From: Flavobacteriales bacterium
GTDB lineage: Bacteria > Bacteroidota > Bacteroidia > Flavobacteriales_G > JALEGO01
DNA: 32,468 nucleotides
NCBI GenBank assembly: GCA_020631045.1
Contig: JAHDHZ010000028.1
Location: 1 to 32,468 of the forward strand
Reading direction: 5' to 3'
In this document: positions 13,901 through 23,400 of the stretch, piece by piece
Layout of the letters: each line of letters starts with the position of its first letter
Position numbering within the stretch: position 1 is the first letter of the stretch
Notes under the pieces: generated by a model
What the model was told of the DNA's origin: nothing
Database searches by the model: none
What the model saw: the letters and a program-made list of their open reading frames with translations, nothing else
Made by a program: the position numbers and the translations under genes

Positions 13901-15665
13901 TGATTCAAATTATAGACATCTAAACTCATTGCTTTACCATGTTAGTCTGTGGGATATTTCAGGAGTAAAATTTAAAGGCTGTAGTTTTGAAATTAAAGAC
14001 CAGTCTTGGAATTATTCTTTAAGAAACATAGCAATAAATGCTTATGATGCTACTTTTTCAGTTGATCATTTGTGTCAACATGGTATCAATGGTTGTATTT
14101 TTAAGAAAAGCACATTTAAGGGATTTAACAATGCGGTTGTAGCATTTAATACTGGAACTACTCACACATTTTCAGTGCTTAACTCTGAATTTTCAAATAA
14201 TGTATATGCAGTTGTTTCAACTGCAAATAATTTTTGCAACATCAGAAACAACACCATACAAGTTGGTAAGCCAAATACTGTTGATGCCCCCCAAGAACAT
14301 GAAGGGATCGTTGTATTTAATTCATATGGGTTTAATATTGATCATAATAAAATAAGCCCAAATATTTTTACTGAATATCCTGTTACAATAGGTATTAGAG
14401 TGAATGATTCAAGGTATTTAAATGAAGTGTATCACAATGAGTTTGAAAAGCAATTGAATAACGAGAATAGGTTTTATGCAAATATGGCAAATGGATATAA
14501 TAGAGACTTTTTCTTCACGGGAAAAGGGCTTAAATATCATTGTAATGTAAATAAAAACAACCTTAACAACGGGCGAGATTTTTCAATATCAGGGCAAGGA
14601 ATATCAAGCCAATTAGGAAGCCCCAATTTGCCTGCTGGAAATATATTTTCATGGGCAGACTCTAATTCAAATACTTTGAGCGGCAGCGATTTTTTTAACA
14701 GTTCTCTAAGTAATATCACATATTATTATACAAATTTTTCTAGACAAGAGCCTAAAAACTATGTTCAGTTAAGTCCTATTCAAATAGCATCAAATCGATA
14801 TTGCCCTGTGCGTTATTACCCAGTAGATATTGCAATAGGCGGTAGTTCAGCCTTGAAAATAACTCCTTTTATTGATCAATCTATATTTGAAGATCTTAAT
14901 CAGAAAACAACACAACTAAGAGAGCTCAAAAAACTAAACAAAACAGATGAAATCATGAAGATTGAGCATGAATTGTTTGATTTAGATAAACAGTTTGCTG
15001 CCTTACTGTTTTTAAATAAAAATTCTTTAGATAACTGGTTAGACTGGTCAAAATCAAAACAATTGCCTATCGCATCAATTACGCCAGTGTTAGTTTTAAT
15101 TCAAAAACAAGAATACTTGAAAGCAAAGCAATTTATAGAGAGATTAAGGTTTGATCAGGTCGCTGAGATTATGCAAAAACAAGATTTTGAGCGTCTTAAA
15201 AAGATTTTTTTAATTAGAATCTCTGAGTTAGAGCAAGGAAATACAATTTTTGAGTTTTCTCAGCAAAGCATTCAAGAACTTTCAGAGATCAGTGAGTATT
15301 CTGGTATTTCACAGTACTACGCAAATTCATTATTAAATGCAAATGGTATTATGGCTTTTAAAAAACCTGTCTATTCTGATTTCAATAAAGAGTCTAGTTT
15401 AGATTTAGTGAGTCAACGAAAGTTTAAAGTCTTTCCTAACCCTACATCTGATATTATTAATATAGAATCTTTAGAACAAATTGATAATTCATATAGTGTT
15501 CGTCTAATAGGTGTTGATGGAAGATTAATTCAACAAAAAACAATGTCAAATAAAAATGATTTAATTTCATTTGATTGTAGCTCACTAAAAAGTGGAAGCT
15601 ATCTTTTACAAATTGAACAACAAGGAAAAATAATTGATTCTCAGAATTTTATTTTATCAAAATAA
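10953..15665 (+). CDS. Large T9SS-exported protein: Asp-box (BNR/VPS10-like) propeller plus right-handed beta-helix
   Basis: 1570 residues. Signal peptide 1-19 (FIVCLAGLYIGLCAQ). Residues about 150-830 contain repeated Asp-box motifs (SINGGQTW, SFDGGESW, SIDGGQNW, YSDNGGLSW) as in VPS10/sortilin-like or sialidase-type propellers, with no obvious catalytic set. Residues about 840-1280 look like a right-handed beta-helix (ILEPSARLEVFNSTLTNM, many N-rich turns, repeated NNTI/NNST). Residues about 1310-1465 are charged and helical, and 1490-1570 form a type A T9SS sorting domain (KVFPNPTSDIINI to SQNFILSK). Likely surface or secreted; substrate unknown. ATG 10953 is chosen because an upstream start at 10920 lies inside the terminator and would precede the signal peptide. 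AT-rich compared with neighbours. Confidence 0.82.
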   Translation: MRRLVFIVCLAGLYIGLCAQHVPNFFEINQQKQKQLSILIQERNYRSHNLHEHEDGALTKYNRWYYTWRYRVGQQGEMNTGSKKAAEYFQKTPPNCSSNADDQINWQNLGPLNSDGALSGAKNCYSSGGVAGKQNQGRIESINADPTNPNIVLSGGYNGGVWKSINGGQTWYNTTDDEGFSVFGITAIIRHPDDKNTIYASTSVGGGLWESGRAVYGMGVIVSFDGGESWQTTGLNFSSFGVWTSQISQIAIDPNSTLNNTIIYATSPRRVYRWQGNHQASSQWQEIFYNNSYQSGPLWYGSIANNDVVVDFYGTCWFTNRDGLYKYKNGVVSLVDNYTVPLPYQDYDSNCMHGQSHVRHDFNIERNNQNHIVFVVSMTRQEGSTCAATRRTYLYKSIDGGQNWSEPKEITASAYYNASAKAPQFAVSANNSDRIYIERNGRCVHVSEDFGNTFIEMDNSQNHVDVRCIYAYSGSGNDDVVFLGTDGGISKTIDGLNWIDISGQNMSIANFYGLGISQTDDQLIMAGAQDGSINMYRNGEWFETRPGGDNGECLINPFNNNMIYQQSQNYVMRTTLNDNNTVSYSSINGDVHYVGGWMNPMHWNPSVENEFFIGVKNLFVGNSDNSSLTIIEDTSIHPARNISSVAVSENNKDIVYYTTDGYVWGSSASNYDGVFKATRDAAGDWSIEDITANLRVQVHGKIGLKEPITDIEVDQYDENRIWITRGSFSSGSKVYYSDNGGLSWQNMTKTGLPNFPITAICYQALSNDRLYVGGDGGVFFYDKPQDCWIRYGNNGPQCMVNDMEINQCAQKLVLATHGRGVWQADLINDYDPIKLSDQLIIWNKDMTVASDIIVQAGSTLRISNAVINMAKNTSIILEPSARLEVFNSTLTNMCGYTWKGIQVQGNQNAPQDQAFQAKLVLNNSTIEFADEAISTSKPGTQVNNGGIIEAKRTKFLNNKRSVEFVSYGLEPSKSYFELCDFIVDSNYRHLNSLLYHVSLWDISGVKFKGCSFEIKDQSWNYSLRNIAINAYDATFSVDHLCQHGINGCIFKKSTFKGFNNAVVAFNTGTTHTFSVLNSEFSNNVYAVVSTANNFCNIRNNTIQVGKPNTVDAPQEHEGIVVFNSYGFNIDHNKISPNIFTEYPVTIGIRVNDSRYLNEVYHNEFEKQLNNENRFYANMANGYNRDFFFTGKGLKYHCNVNKNNLNNGRDFSISGQGISSQLGSPNLPAGNIFSWADSNSNTLSGSDFFNSSLSNITYYYTNFSRQEPKNYVQLSPIQIASNRYCPVRYYPVDIAIGGSSALKITPFIDQSIFEDLNQKTTQLRELKKLNKTDEIMKIEHELFDLDKQFAALLFLNKNSLDNWLDWSKSKQLPIASITPVLVLIQKQEYLKAKQFIERLRFDQVAEIMQKQDFERLKKIFLIRISELEQGNTIFEFSQQSIQELSEISEYSGISQYYANSLLNANGIMAFKKPVYSDFNKESSLDLVSQRKFKVFPNPTSDIINIESLEQIDNSYSVRLIGVDGRLIQQKTMSNKNDLISFDCSSLKSGSYLLQIEQQGKIIDSQNFILSK

Positions 15666-15746
15666 TCCTATCAAGAAAATCTGTCGTTACAACCATAATT
15701 GTATACTCAGCATCTGGCCCAGCTTAGTTGCATCTACCTGATAAGA

Positions 15747-17465
15747 TCATGATTTATCTTCGAATCGCAAATCTTTGACCATCAACTGCAAACTGACCTG
15801 ACCTCTGAAATAATTTTCTTCTAGGGTGTACAATACAGAAAAGGGTTCTTCTGCTTTTATTCTAGGCAAATGTTTAGCCAAAGAAAATCCGATACCATTG
15901 AAAATAACATCTGGGTGCTGAGCCTGACAAAGTTCAAATTTTACATGGGTTTGATCTGCTCCCACCGCACGAGTGCCCCCCGCATCTACAACACCACGAG
16001 TCACAAACACAGGTTTTAAATTGTATGGTCCGAACGGAGCCATTTGTTTTAAAATGCGCATAAATTTTGGAGTGATTTGCTCAAAATCAATCAAGGCATC
16101 TACTTCAATTTTAGGCTTGAGTTGCTCTTCTAAAATAGTCTTTGAGACATAAGCCTCAAATTTTTGACGAAAAGCCTCAATGTTCTCTGGTTTAATAGTG
16201 AGCCCCGCAGCGTACTTATGCCCGCCAAACTGCTCTAAAACATCTGAACAGGCATCAATGGCCTTGTAAACATTGTAATTTTTTACAGAACGGGCAGAAC
16301 CTGCTGCTTTTTCACCGCTTTTGGTAAACACAATGGTGGGGCGGTAATGTGTCTCAATCAAACGTGAGGCGACGATTCCGATGACTCCCTTATGCCAATT
16401 TTCATGATAAACTACTGTTGATTTGGCTTGTTTTAGAAACGCGTCGTTTTTGATCATCTCAAGGGCCTGGGCGGTAGTTTGTCTATCGAGTGCTTTGCGG
16501 TCTTCGTTGTAGGTGTGAATTTGCTCAGAAAGCACCTTTGCTTTTTGCTCATCTTGGTGCGAGAGCAAAGCGACTGCTTCATGCGCATGCTTAAGCCTTC
16601 CTGCCGCATTGATTCTTGGCCCTATTTTAAATACAATGTCTTCAACCTCAATGGGTTTTTCTTTATTCATTTTGGCAGTTTGCAACAACCCCATTACCCC
16701 TAGGTTAGCTGCATTATTCATTTTTTCAAGTGCAAAGTAAGTGATCACGCGGTTCTCACCAGTAATCGGTACAATGTCACAGCAAATAGCGATTCCAACC
16801 AAATCAATAAAATCAAAAACTTCTTGCTCGTCAATATTTTGCTGTTTAGCATATGCCAGACACAGTTTAAAACCAATACCACAACCCGGAAGCTCTTTGT
16901 AAGGATAGGGGCAATCTGACTGTTTAGGATTGATAATCGCCTGCGCTTTAGGTAGGTCTTTGCCAGGTGTATGGTGATCACAAATAATCACATCAATGCC
17001 TAATGCATTAGCCTTGTCTACTTTGTCTACTGCCTTAATGCCACAATCAAGAGTAATGATGAGGGTACAGTTTTCTTCTTTGGCTTTCTCAATACCCGCA
17101 AACGAAAGGCCGTATCCTTCTTTGTAGCGATCAGGAATATAGTACATCAAGTTTTTATAGTACTTTGATAAAAATCCATACACCAACGAAACAGAAGTAG
17201 AGCCATCGACATCATAATCGCCATAGATCATGATTTTCTCTTCATTTTTTATGGCAGTAGACAACCGATCAATACCCTTTTGCATGTCTTTCATCAAAAA
17301 CGGATCATGCAACATCTCAAGAGAAGGCCTAAAAAACGTTTTGGCTTTCTCAAATGAATCAATGCCTCTTAAAACCAACAACTCAGCAAGGGTCTGATCT
17401 ATACCTAATGCTTGTGCAAGTGTTGCAGCTTTAGTAGGGTTTGCTTGTAAAAATCGCCAGTTCAT
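15747..17465 (-). CDS. recJ: Single-stranded-DNA-specific 5'-3' exonuclease RecJ
   Basis: DHH-superfamily nuclease used in recombination and mismatch or base-excision repair. 572 residues. DHH motifs: YGDYDVDGSTS (about residues 81-91), TLDCGIKAVD (about 138-147) and the signature CDHHTP (about 162-167), then GPRINAAGRL and the DHHA1 part with GVIGIVASRL and FGGHKYAAGL, followed by the C-terminal OB-fold region. Length is normal. TTG 17474 could add three residues, but a perfect TATATTTG box lies 6 nt upstream of ATG 17465, so the shorter form is used. Divergent from the membrane-protein gene with 35 bp between start codons. Confidence 0.95.
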   Translation of the reverse strand: MNWRFLQANPTKAATLAQALGIDQTLAELLVLRGIDSFEKAKTFFRPSLEMLHDPFLMKDMQKGIDRLSTAIKNEEKIMIYGDYDVDGSTSVSLVYGFLSKYYKNLMYYIPDRYKEGYGLSFAGIEKAKEENCTLIITLDCGIKAVDKVDKANALGIDVIICDHHTPGKDLPKAQAIINPKQSDCPYPYKELPGCGIGFKLCLAYAKQQNIDEQEVFDFIDLVGIAICCDIVPITGENRVITYFALEKMNNAANLGVMGLLQTAKMNKEKPIEVEDIVFKIGPRINAAGRLKHAHEAVALLSHQDEQKAKVLSEQIHTYNEDRKALDRQTTAQALEMIKNDAFLKQAKSTVVYHENWHKGVIGIVASRLIETHYRPTIVFTKSGEKAAGSARSVKNYNVYKAIDACSDVLEQFGGHKYAAGLTIKPENIEAFRQKFEAYVSKTILEEQLKPKIEVDALIDFEQITPKFMRILKQMAPFGPYNLKPVFVTRGVVDAGGTRAVGADQTHVKFELCQAQHPDVIFNGIGFSLAKHLPRIKAEEPFSVLYTLEENYFRGQVSLQLMVKDLRFEDKS

Positions 17466-17471
17466 GTAAGG

Positions 17472-17479
17472 CAAATATA
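17472..17479 (-). promoter_or_regulatory. -7 promoter box TATATTTG for recJ
   Basis: Exact TAnnTTTG on the minus strand, ending 6 nt before ATG 17465, predicting a leaderless transcript. The nearest TTG upstream is only 13 nt away, so the -33 element is unclear. Confidence 0.6.
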
Positions 17480-17484
17480 AACAC

Positions 17485-17492
17485 TACCTTTA
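17485..17492 (+). promoter_or_regulatory. -7-like box TACCTTTA for the polytopic membrane protein
   Basis: One mismatch (final A) to TAnnTTTG, ending 8 nt before ATG 17501. It is 5 bp from the recJ box on the other strand, so the two promoters would share most of their footprint. Confidence 0.5.
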
Positions 17493-17500
17493 CAATATTG

Positions 17501-18805
17501 ATGAAGTATTTTTCACTGATATTTTTATTGTTGAATTTCTTGATTTTATCGTTTTACATCGATTCAAGACCAACTTGGAACACCACCTCAAGGGCCTTGC
17601 ACTTAGATGCTCTGGTAAATAAGTCTACTTCTAAAATTGATGCATTGCATCATTTGACGGGCGATAAAGCCAAGGTGCATCAGCATTATTATTCTGAGAA
17701 AATGCCTTTGCCTGTTTTGTTAGCCTATCCTTTTTATAAGTTTTATAAGCAATTTGGATTTTCGTTTAACACTGATCAAAACCCTATTAAAGAAGCTTAT
17801 TTTTTTGGATCCCTCATCTGCTCAATCTTGCCCTTTTTACTGCTACTATTTTTAACCTTCAAGAAGTTATCAGAAGATTTTCATCTCTACAAAGCTGCTT
17901 TGCTCTCGATGTTGATCTGGTACAGTACCTTTCACTTTAATTATGTAGGTACATTTTTTGCTCATATTTTGGGTGGATGTTTTACCGTTTTGGCTTTTTT
18001 GTATTTAAATCAAAAAAATGTCTTTTTAACAGGTCTTTTCCTGGGTTTAAGTGTGCTTTGTGAGCTCAATCAAATAGTTGTGGTTTTGGTATTTTCAACC
18101 TTTGTTTTGTTTAATAATATCAAGTCTTTGCCTATCTTTCTATTGGGTGGATTACCATCTTTATTATTCTTGTTGTTTTATAATTATTACTATACTTCAA
18201 ATGCTTTTGAGTTTTTGTATCAACACGTTTCTCAAGACCAATTTGTAGCTCTTGAACACGAATTCTTGGGTTTAAGTACGATTAATTACAAAGCAATTTT
18301 TGCCATGTTGTACTCATCTGCTAAGTCTATTTTTGTTTTTTCTCCACTGCTTTTGTTGTCTCATAAGCTAAAAGGCATAAAAAACATAGAAGTGCTTTTA
18401 TTGAGTTTTGTGGCAATGGTCATTGTAATTTCAATGCATCGTTATTGGTGGGGAGGCAATTGCTACGGCCCAAGGCATTTACTTACTGTTGCGATGCCTT
18501 TGTTGTTTTGCTTGTCTTACAAACTTGAAAGCTTTAAAAATTTGTCAGTTTTTTACGCTTTGGCTTTGTTTGGATTGATACTACATGGATTTGCGAAGAT
18601 GACAACGAGTTATTCTTTTCCTTCAAAAGATGAAAATGTGTTGATGCATCTTGAGCAGATGCTTCGAACTCAAAACTTCATTGATCAAAGTGTACTTACG
18701 CAGTTTTTAGGTATAAAACCTGTTTATGGTGCGGTGTTTTTTGCATGTATGATGGCGAGCGTACTGTTGTTTATTTCTCTGAAAGCATTCCGTAGTGGTG
18801 GATGA
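17501..18805 (+). CDS. Polytopic membrane protein, possibly GT-C-type glycosyltransferase-like
   Basis: 434 residues with about ten hydrophobic segments. After the first helix comes an outward loop with IDSRPTWNTTSRALHLDALV and YYSEKMPLPVLLAYPFYKFY, reminiscent of the K-P-rich loop in family-39/GT-C glycosyltransferase-like proteins. Late in the protein HRYWWGGNCYGPRHLLTVAMPLL resembles the WGG-YGPRYL block of the same proteins. The donor and acceptor cannot be inferred, and the acidic catalytic pair typical of GT39 is not obvious, so only a general call is made. ATG 17501 is favoured by the -7-like box and by giving a clean first helix. Its last 35 bp overlap the tail of the convergent lipoprotein gene. 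Confidence 0.6.
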   Translation: MKYFSLIFLLLNFLILSFYIDSRPTWNTTSRALHLDALVNKSTSKIDALHHLTGDKAKVHQHYYSEKMPLPVLLAYPFYKFYKQFGFSFNTDQNPIKEAYFFGSLICSILPFLLLLFLTFKKLSEDFHLYKAALLSMLIWYSTFHFNYVGTFFAHILGGCFTVLAFLYLNQKNVFLTGLFLGLSVLCELNQIVVVLVFSTFVLFNNIKSLPIFLLGGLPSLLFLLFYNYYYTSNAFEFLYQHVSQDQFVALEHEFLGLSTINYKAIFAMLYSSAKSIFVFSPLLLLSHKLKGIKNIEVLLLSFVAMVIVISMHRYWWGGNCYGPRHLLTVAMPLLFCLSYKLESFKNLSVFYALALFGLILHGFAKMTTSYSFPSKDENVLMHLEQMLRTQNFIDQSVLTQFLGIKPVYGAVFFACMMASVLLFISLKAFRSGG

Positions 18806-19424
18806 TTTTTAAGTGCTCTGATTGAGAGATCAATGCCGGATTAATGCCTGGCTGCCCCTCAGGAATTTCTTGTTCAAGTTCAGCGTAATAGGCTGCCCAA
18901 GCAGGCATAAAAGCAGTATCGCGGGGCGCTTTAAACGTCATGGGCTGCAACTCAAAGAATGCACGGCCATAATTGGCAGATTTAAATACATCGTAGATCA
19001 ATTCAGAACAATAATACTTGCCGTTTCTATAGATAAACGCATCATCATAGGTAATGCCTACTTTGTTTTTGGCTGTGTATAAAGCGCGTTGCATGAATTT
19101 TACATCTCTTGAGTAAATGCGTCCGACCATGACCTTTGGATTACCGTTTTCATCTACACTTCTATTTAAGAATGAATCAATGGGCGTGAGTTTTACTTTG
19201 GGTGGAATGGCCTCGAGCACAAAACGCTCATTGTTTTCAATCACTACCACACCGATATGTGAAATGTTTTTATTCAAAGCTCCTTCAGTGACCTTTTCAA
19301 TCGCATCACAAGTGGCTCCACAGTCTAAATCTTGAAACAGCAAATCGCCTTGTTGGGGTTTAAAAGAAGTTTGACAAGCGCTTAATGTAAAAACGATTAG
19401 TAAAAATGAGAATAATGACTTCAT
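18771..19424 (-). CDS. YiiX/YebB-like NlpC/P60-type cysteine hydrolase lipoprotein
   Basis: 217-residue lipoprotein. The signal ends in a canonical lipobox LSAC with Cys17. The body matches the YiiX/YebB-like (permuted papain-fold) family: GDLLFQD after the anchor, the catalytic His in ISHIGVVV, and the catalytic Cys in KYYCSELIYDVF. Relatives are thought to hydrolyse amide or ester bonds in cell-wall or lipid substrates; the actual substrate here is unknown. ATG 19424 (MKSLFSF) is preferred over ATG 19439, which precedes a TATGTTTG box. It follows porP by 22 bp on the same strand and could also be read through from it. The 3' end overlaps the convergent membrane-protein gene by 35 bp. Confidence 0.8.
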   Translation of the reverse strand: MKSLFSFLLIVFTLSACQTSFKPQQGDLLFQDLDCGATCDAIEKVTEGALNKNISHIGVVVIENNERFVLEAIPPKVKLTPIDSFLNRSVDENGNPKVMVGRIYSRDVKFMQRALYTAKNKVGITYDDAFIYRNGKYYCSELIYDVFKSANYGRAFFELQPMTFKAPRDTAFMPAWAAYYAELEQEIPEGQPGINPALISQSEHLKIIHHYGMLSEK

Positions 19425-19428
19425 GAAA

Positions 19429-19436
19429 CAAACATA
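19429..19436 (-). promoter_or_regulatory. -7 promoter box TATGTTTG for the YiiX-like lipoprotein gene
   Basis: Exact TAnnTTTG on the minus strand within the 22-bp gap after the PorP-type gene, ending 4 nt before ATG 19424. The spacing is slightly short for a start at +1, so it may be chance. Confidence 0.4.
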
Positions 19437-19446
19437 CATTTTTCAC

Positions 19447-20457
19447 TCAAAACTTTGCGCACGGAACATTAAAGCGATAGCTTCTTTTTTTGCGTTTTCG
19501 TTTTCTGGGATCTACATATTCATAGGTCAAACCAAGCTCATGACTTCCGCCCGTATTGGCAGCAAGCCTTGATACGGTCAAATCATACGAGTAAGAGATT
19601 TTTAAAAAGCGATAGTCTAATCCGAAAATAGCAATCACGGCATCGTTGTTTGCATATCCTTTCTGGTATGATTTAATCAACGGCAATCCTCTATACCAGA
19701 GCCCAAAAAATATAGGGTACTGCGTATAATAGAGCCCAAAATCAAGCTGATCAAATTTGTCTTGTGCTCTATAATGTAAGGCAGTAGTTAACAGTTTGGC
19801 ATCTTTACGCTTCACTGTTTTTTTAAGTGAGGTGACATGGCCCATCTCTAGAAAAAATAAGTTGGGCAAGGTAGCGGTTGTGTTCAATAAGCTTTCATTG
19901 GGTTTGTTGATGTTTGACAAACTTACCCCCAGCCAACTCTTTCTGGTATATAGAATTCCACCCAACTTAAAATTCACAAATCGGGTGCTTAAAGAAGTCA
20001 CATTCTCAGCAGTGGCAACTCCTCCACCCCTCAACAGCTGATCGGTAAAGGTAAGGCGGGTCACATCTAAAACTCTTTGGTTGTAACCTACGCCCAGCCC
20101 AGCGCGCGCAAAAACTTTTCGGTTAAAGGCAATGTTGTAGGCATAGGTGGCATGTACTGAGGTAAAACTCAAGGCCCCACTCCCTGATCGATCGTCTAAG
20201 ACCATTACCCCCAATCCACTATTAATACTCGATAGGTTTACATCATAAGAGGCATAACTTGTTTGAAAAGCTCCAGGAATTGCTGGCCATTGCAAGCGAT
20301 AAGCCAAGGCAAATCTGCTTTGTTCAGTATTGCCTGTATGGGCAGGATTGATGTATAAAGGAGCTGAATAGTACTGTGAGAAATGCGCTTGTTGTGCGCA
20401 GAGCTGAAGGCCACAAAAATAGCTCAACACAAGATATGTGATACTTAGGTTTCTCAT
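19447..20457 (-). CDS. PorP/SprF family type IX secretion outer-membrane protein
   Basis: 336-residue beta-barrel-type protein of the PorP/SprF family. Signal peptide (about 1-21, ending LQLCAQ), then the signature QQAHFSQYYSAPLYINPAHTG, repeated amphipathic strands such as GLGVMVLDDRSGSGAL and LGGILYTRKSWLGVSLSNI, and a basic C-terminal stretch RKRKRKKRS. In Flavobacterium johnsoniae SprF is needed to secrete the adhesin SprB through the T9SS, and similar pairs accompany many type B cargo proteins. Here it follows the PKD adhesin gene with zero intergenic bases (TAA then ATG), so it is almost certainly its dedicated partner in one operon. Confidence 0.9.
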   Translation of the reverse strand: MRNLSITYLVLSYFCGLQLCAQQAHFSQYYSAPLYINPAHTGNTEQSRFALAYRLQWPAIPGAFQTSYASYDVNLSSINSGLGVMVLDDRSGSGALSFTSVHATYAYNIAFNRKVFARAGLGVGYNQRVLDVTRLTFTDQLLRGGGVATAENVTSLSTRFVNFKLGGILYTRKSWLGVSLSNINKPNESLLNTTATLPNLFFLEMGHVTSLKKTVKRKDAKLLTTALHYRAQDKFDQLDFGLYYTQYPIFFGLWYRGLPLIKSYQKGYANNDAVIAIFGLDYRFLKISYSYDLTVSRLAANTGGSHELGLTYEYVDPRKRKRKKRSYRFNVPCAKF

Positions 20458-23400
20458 TTAACGAATCAGCGTCACATCTCCCGCATCGGTGTATTTGTCT
20501 CCATTGATGAACGTAGCCTCGACTTTCCAGACATACGTATCTTGTTTGGCGGGTTGCCCTCTGTAATAACCGTTCCACCCTACATTGAGGTCAAACGACT
20601 CAAAAATCAATTCACCCCAGCGATTAAACACCATTAAATGGTACTCTTTGACCCCTTCTGTAATGGGGTAAAACACATTGTTGTCTAATGCTCCTGGGTC
20701 ATAAGTGCCATTGTTTTGGGTATTTTCAGTAGGCGTAAAAGCATTAGGAAACACGATACTGCCTTCAAGCTCAGCAATCACCGCCCCCTCTACTTTGTTA
20801 GAGTCTTTGCACCCGTATTGATTATCGGCAACTAATGTTACATCAAACAGGCCTTCTTGTTGGTAGAAATGCACTGGGTTTTCATCAAAAGAAGTGTTGC
20901 CATCTCCAAAATCCCAGGCATATGTGGTGGCATTTGAACTCAAGTTTAAAAAGGTAACTTGTTGGTTGGGTATTTTTACTGTTGTTGGCGTGTGTTCAAA
21001 CAGGGCAATCGCCACTGGATGCACTTCAATAATATCAGTTTGAGTGAGCTGCTCTACATCGCCTCCAAAACCTGTGGCGGTGAGTTTTACCGAGTAAGTG
21101 CCGGGGGTGTAGTAGGTGTAGAAAGGAGCTTCAACCGTAGAGGTGTTGCCATCGCCAAAATCCCAGAGGTATGATGCGGCGTATTGTGTGTTGTTTTCAA
21201 ATTGTACCGATAGGGGGCGGCAGCCTTGTGCGTTGGGCGCGAAATCGACAATGGGTACTGGAGGCAGTATCTCGATTTGCTGGGTGGTAGAATCTGCACA
21301 ATAATCTGAAAATACCTTTAAGGCAATTTCGTAAGTACCCCAAGTAGGGTATGTAAATGCGGGTGGATGTTGCAGATTACTTTGTGCAGAGTCTGAAAAC
21401 TGCCAAGTGTAATTGAAAACACCTGCTGATGAATTGTTGGTTACATGCACCGTAGCTGCTGGAAATTGCTGAGAAGAAGGAGTAGCTACAAAATCAGCCA
21501 CAGGCGTTTGAAAAACTTGAATTGAAATGGTCGTGTCATCTGAGCATCCTGCATTTGAAGAGGAGGTAAGTTGAATGTTATAATTGGTTGGCGTGGGTGG
21601 ATTGTACAAATGCGATGGAGATACCTCAATACTATTCGCCCCATCATCAAAATTCCAGACAAAATTATCTGCTCCTGTACTGGTATTTTGAAAGTTTGCC
21701 GTAAAAGGCGCGCATCCTTGCGAGTCAACTTCAAAAATAGCCTGCACAAGTGGTTGCACCGCTACTGTGTTTTGAAAGGTGTCTAAGCAGCCTTGAGCAC
21801 TTTGGACGATAAGACTGATCAAAGGGTTTTGTGTGATGGGTTGATTATGCGTAAAAATATAATTGAAGTTGCTGCCCATATCTGACTGTTCAAGATTGGT
21901 CCCAACATACCAAAAGAAAGAATCAGCCAAAATGCTTTGATTGGTAAACAGAGCATTGAAAGGCTGACAGCCTGCCGTAGAAGAAGCCGAAAATCCTGCT
22001 GTGGGCTTGGGGTAGACCACGATGTTCTCACTTGAAGTATCGTTGCACCCAAAAGAATTGGTGGCAATCAATTGAGTAGTGAAGCTTTGCGCAATAGGTG
22101 CCGTGTTGGTAAAGGTATGGGTTGGATTAGCCCCCGCTGCTGTGGTGCCATCTCCAAAATTCCAAGCATAACTTACCGCCCCTAAAACCGATGGGAAATT
22201 CACTTCTAAAGGGCTGCACCCAGAATCTGGCACTGCCGAGAAGGTGAAAATAGGTTCTGGATATACCGTGATGGTTTTTTGAGTAGAATCTTGACAGCCA
22301 TTAGGGCCTCTTGCAATGAGTTTCACTGGCTTGTTTTGAATAAATAGGCTTTGATTTTCAAAAGTGAAACTTGGATTGGTAGCAGAGCTGCTTGAAGAGT
22401 CTAACTGCCATAAATAGCTCCCCGCTCCAACAGAGGTGTTTACAAAATCAACCAGTAAAGGCGCGCAATCTAAGGTTTCATTTGAGCTAAAACTTGCAGT
22501 AGGATTGTACAACACCTTCACACTTGAAGTAGCAGTGTCTGAGCATCCAAACGCAGAAAAGGCAATCAACTCAATATTATAAGTTGAGTCTTGTGCGAGT
22601 GAAGAATTTGTAAAGGTTTGGGTTGGATTGGGTAGACTAGAAGAATCACCACTGCCAAACCCCCATTTAAAACTTGTTGCCAATACACTTTGATTGGTGA
22701 AACTAGAGGTCAACGGATTACAAGCACTGTCTTGATCAATACTAAAGTTGGCGGTAGGCTTGGGTTCAACAGTGAGGGTGATCGTCTCAGAGGCTGTACA
22801 ATTTACTGTAGCGACTTGCAAGTTGACTGGGTACGTCCCGTTTAAAGTGTAGGTGTGTATGACATTGGTGTCAGTAGAAAAATTTCCATCCCCTAGGTTC
22901 CAATTCCAACTTACAATGGGGTCGTCTGGGTCAATCACACTACTATCTGTAAGCAAAGCCTCTACATTTTGACACACATTTTTAGGAAAAAAATTTGGCT
23001 CAGGCGAGGCAAAAACTTGCAGGCTGTCGGTGAGGGTTCTCAAACAACCATTTGAGTTTTCTACTTCAAGGCTGATATAGTATTTACCTGGGCCTACGTA
23101 TGTTTGATTGGGTGGAAACTGTGCTGCACTGGTATTGCCGTTGCCAAAATTCCAAGACCATGCAATTGCGCCAGTTGATGTATTTGAAAAACTGGCGGTT
23201 AAGCTATCGCACCCATTCACAGTATTGATCGTAAAATTAGGCACAGCCGAGGGCAATACAACCACTTGTATGGTGTCATAATCTTGGCAAGAACCTGTGC
23301 CATTGGTGTTTCTTGCGCGCAGTACGGCCTCATAAGTGCCAGGGGTAGCATAGGTATGCGTTTTATTTGCTCCTCCCCACTCAAAGGGGCTTCCATCACC

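Noticed and set aside
15666-15746. Possible RNA or small gene between the Asp-box protein gene and recJ
   Set aside because: 81 bp of convergent spacer with no stable hairpin, open frame or promoter motif that I could support.
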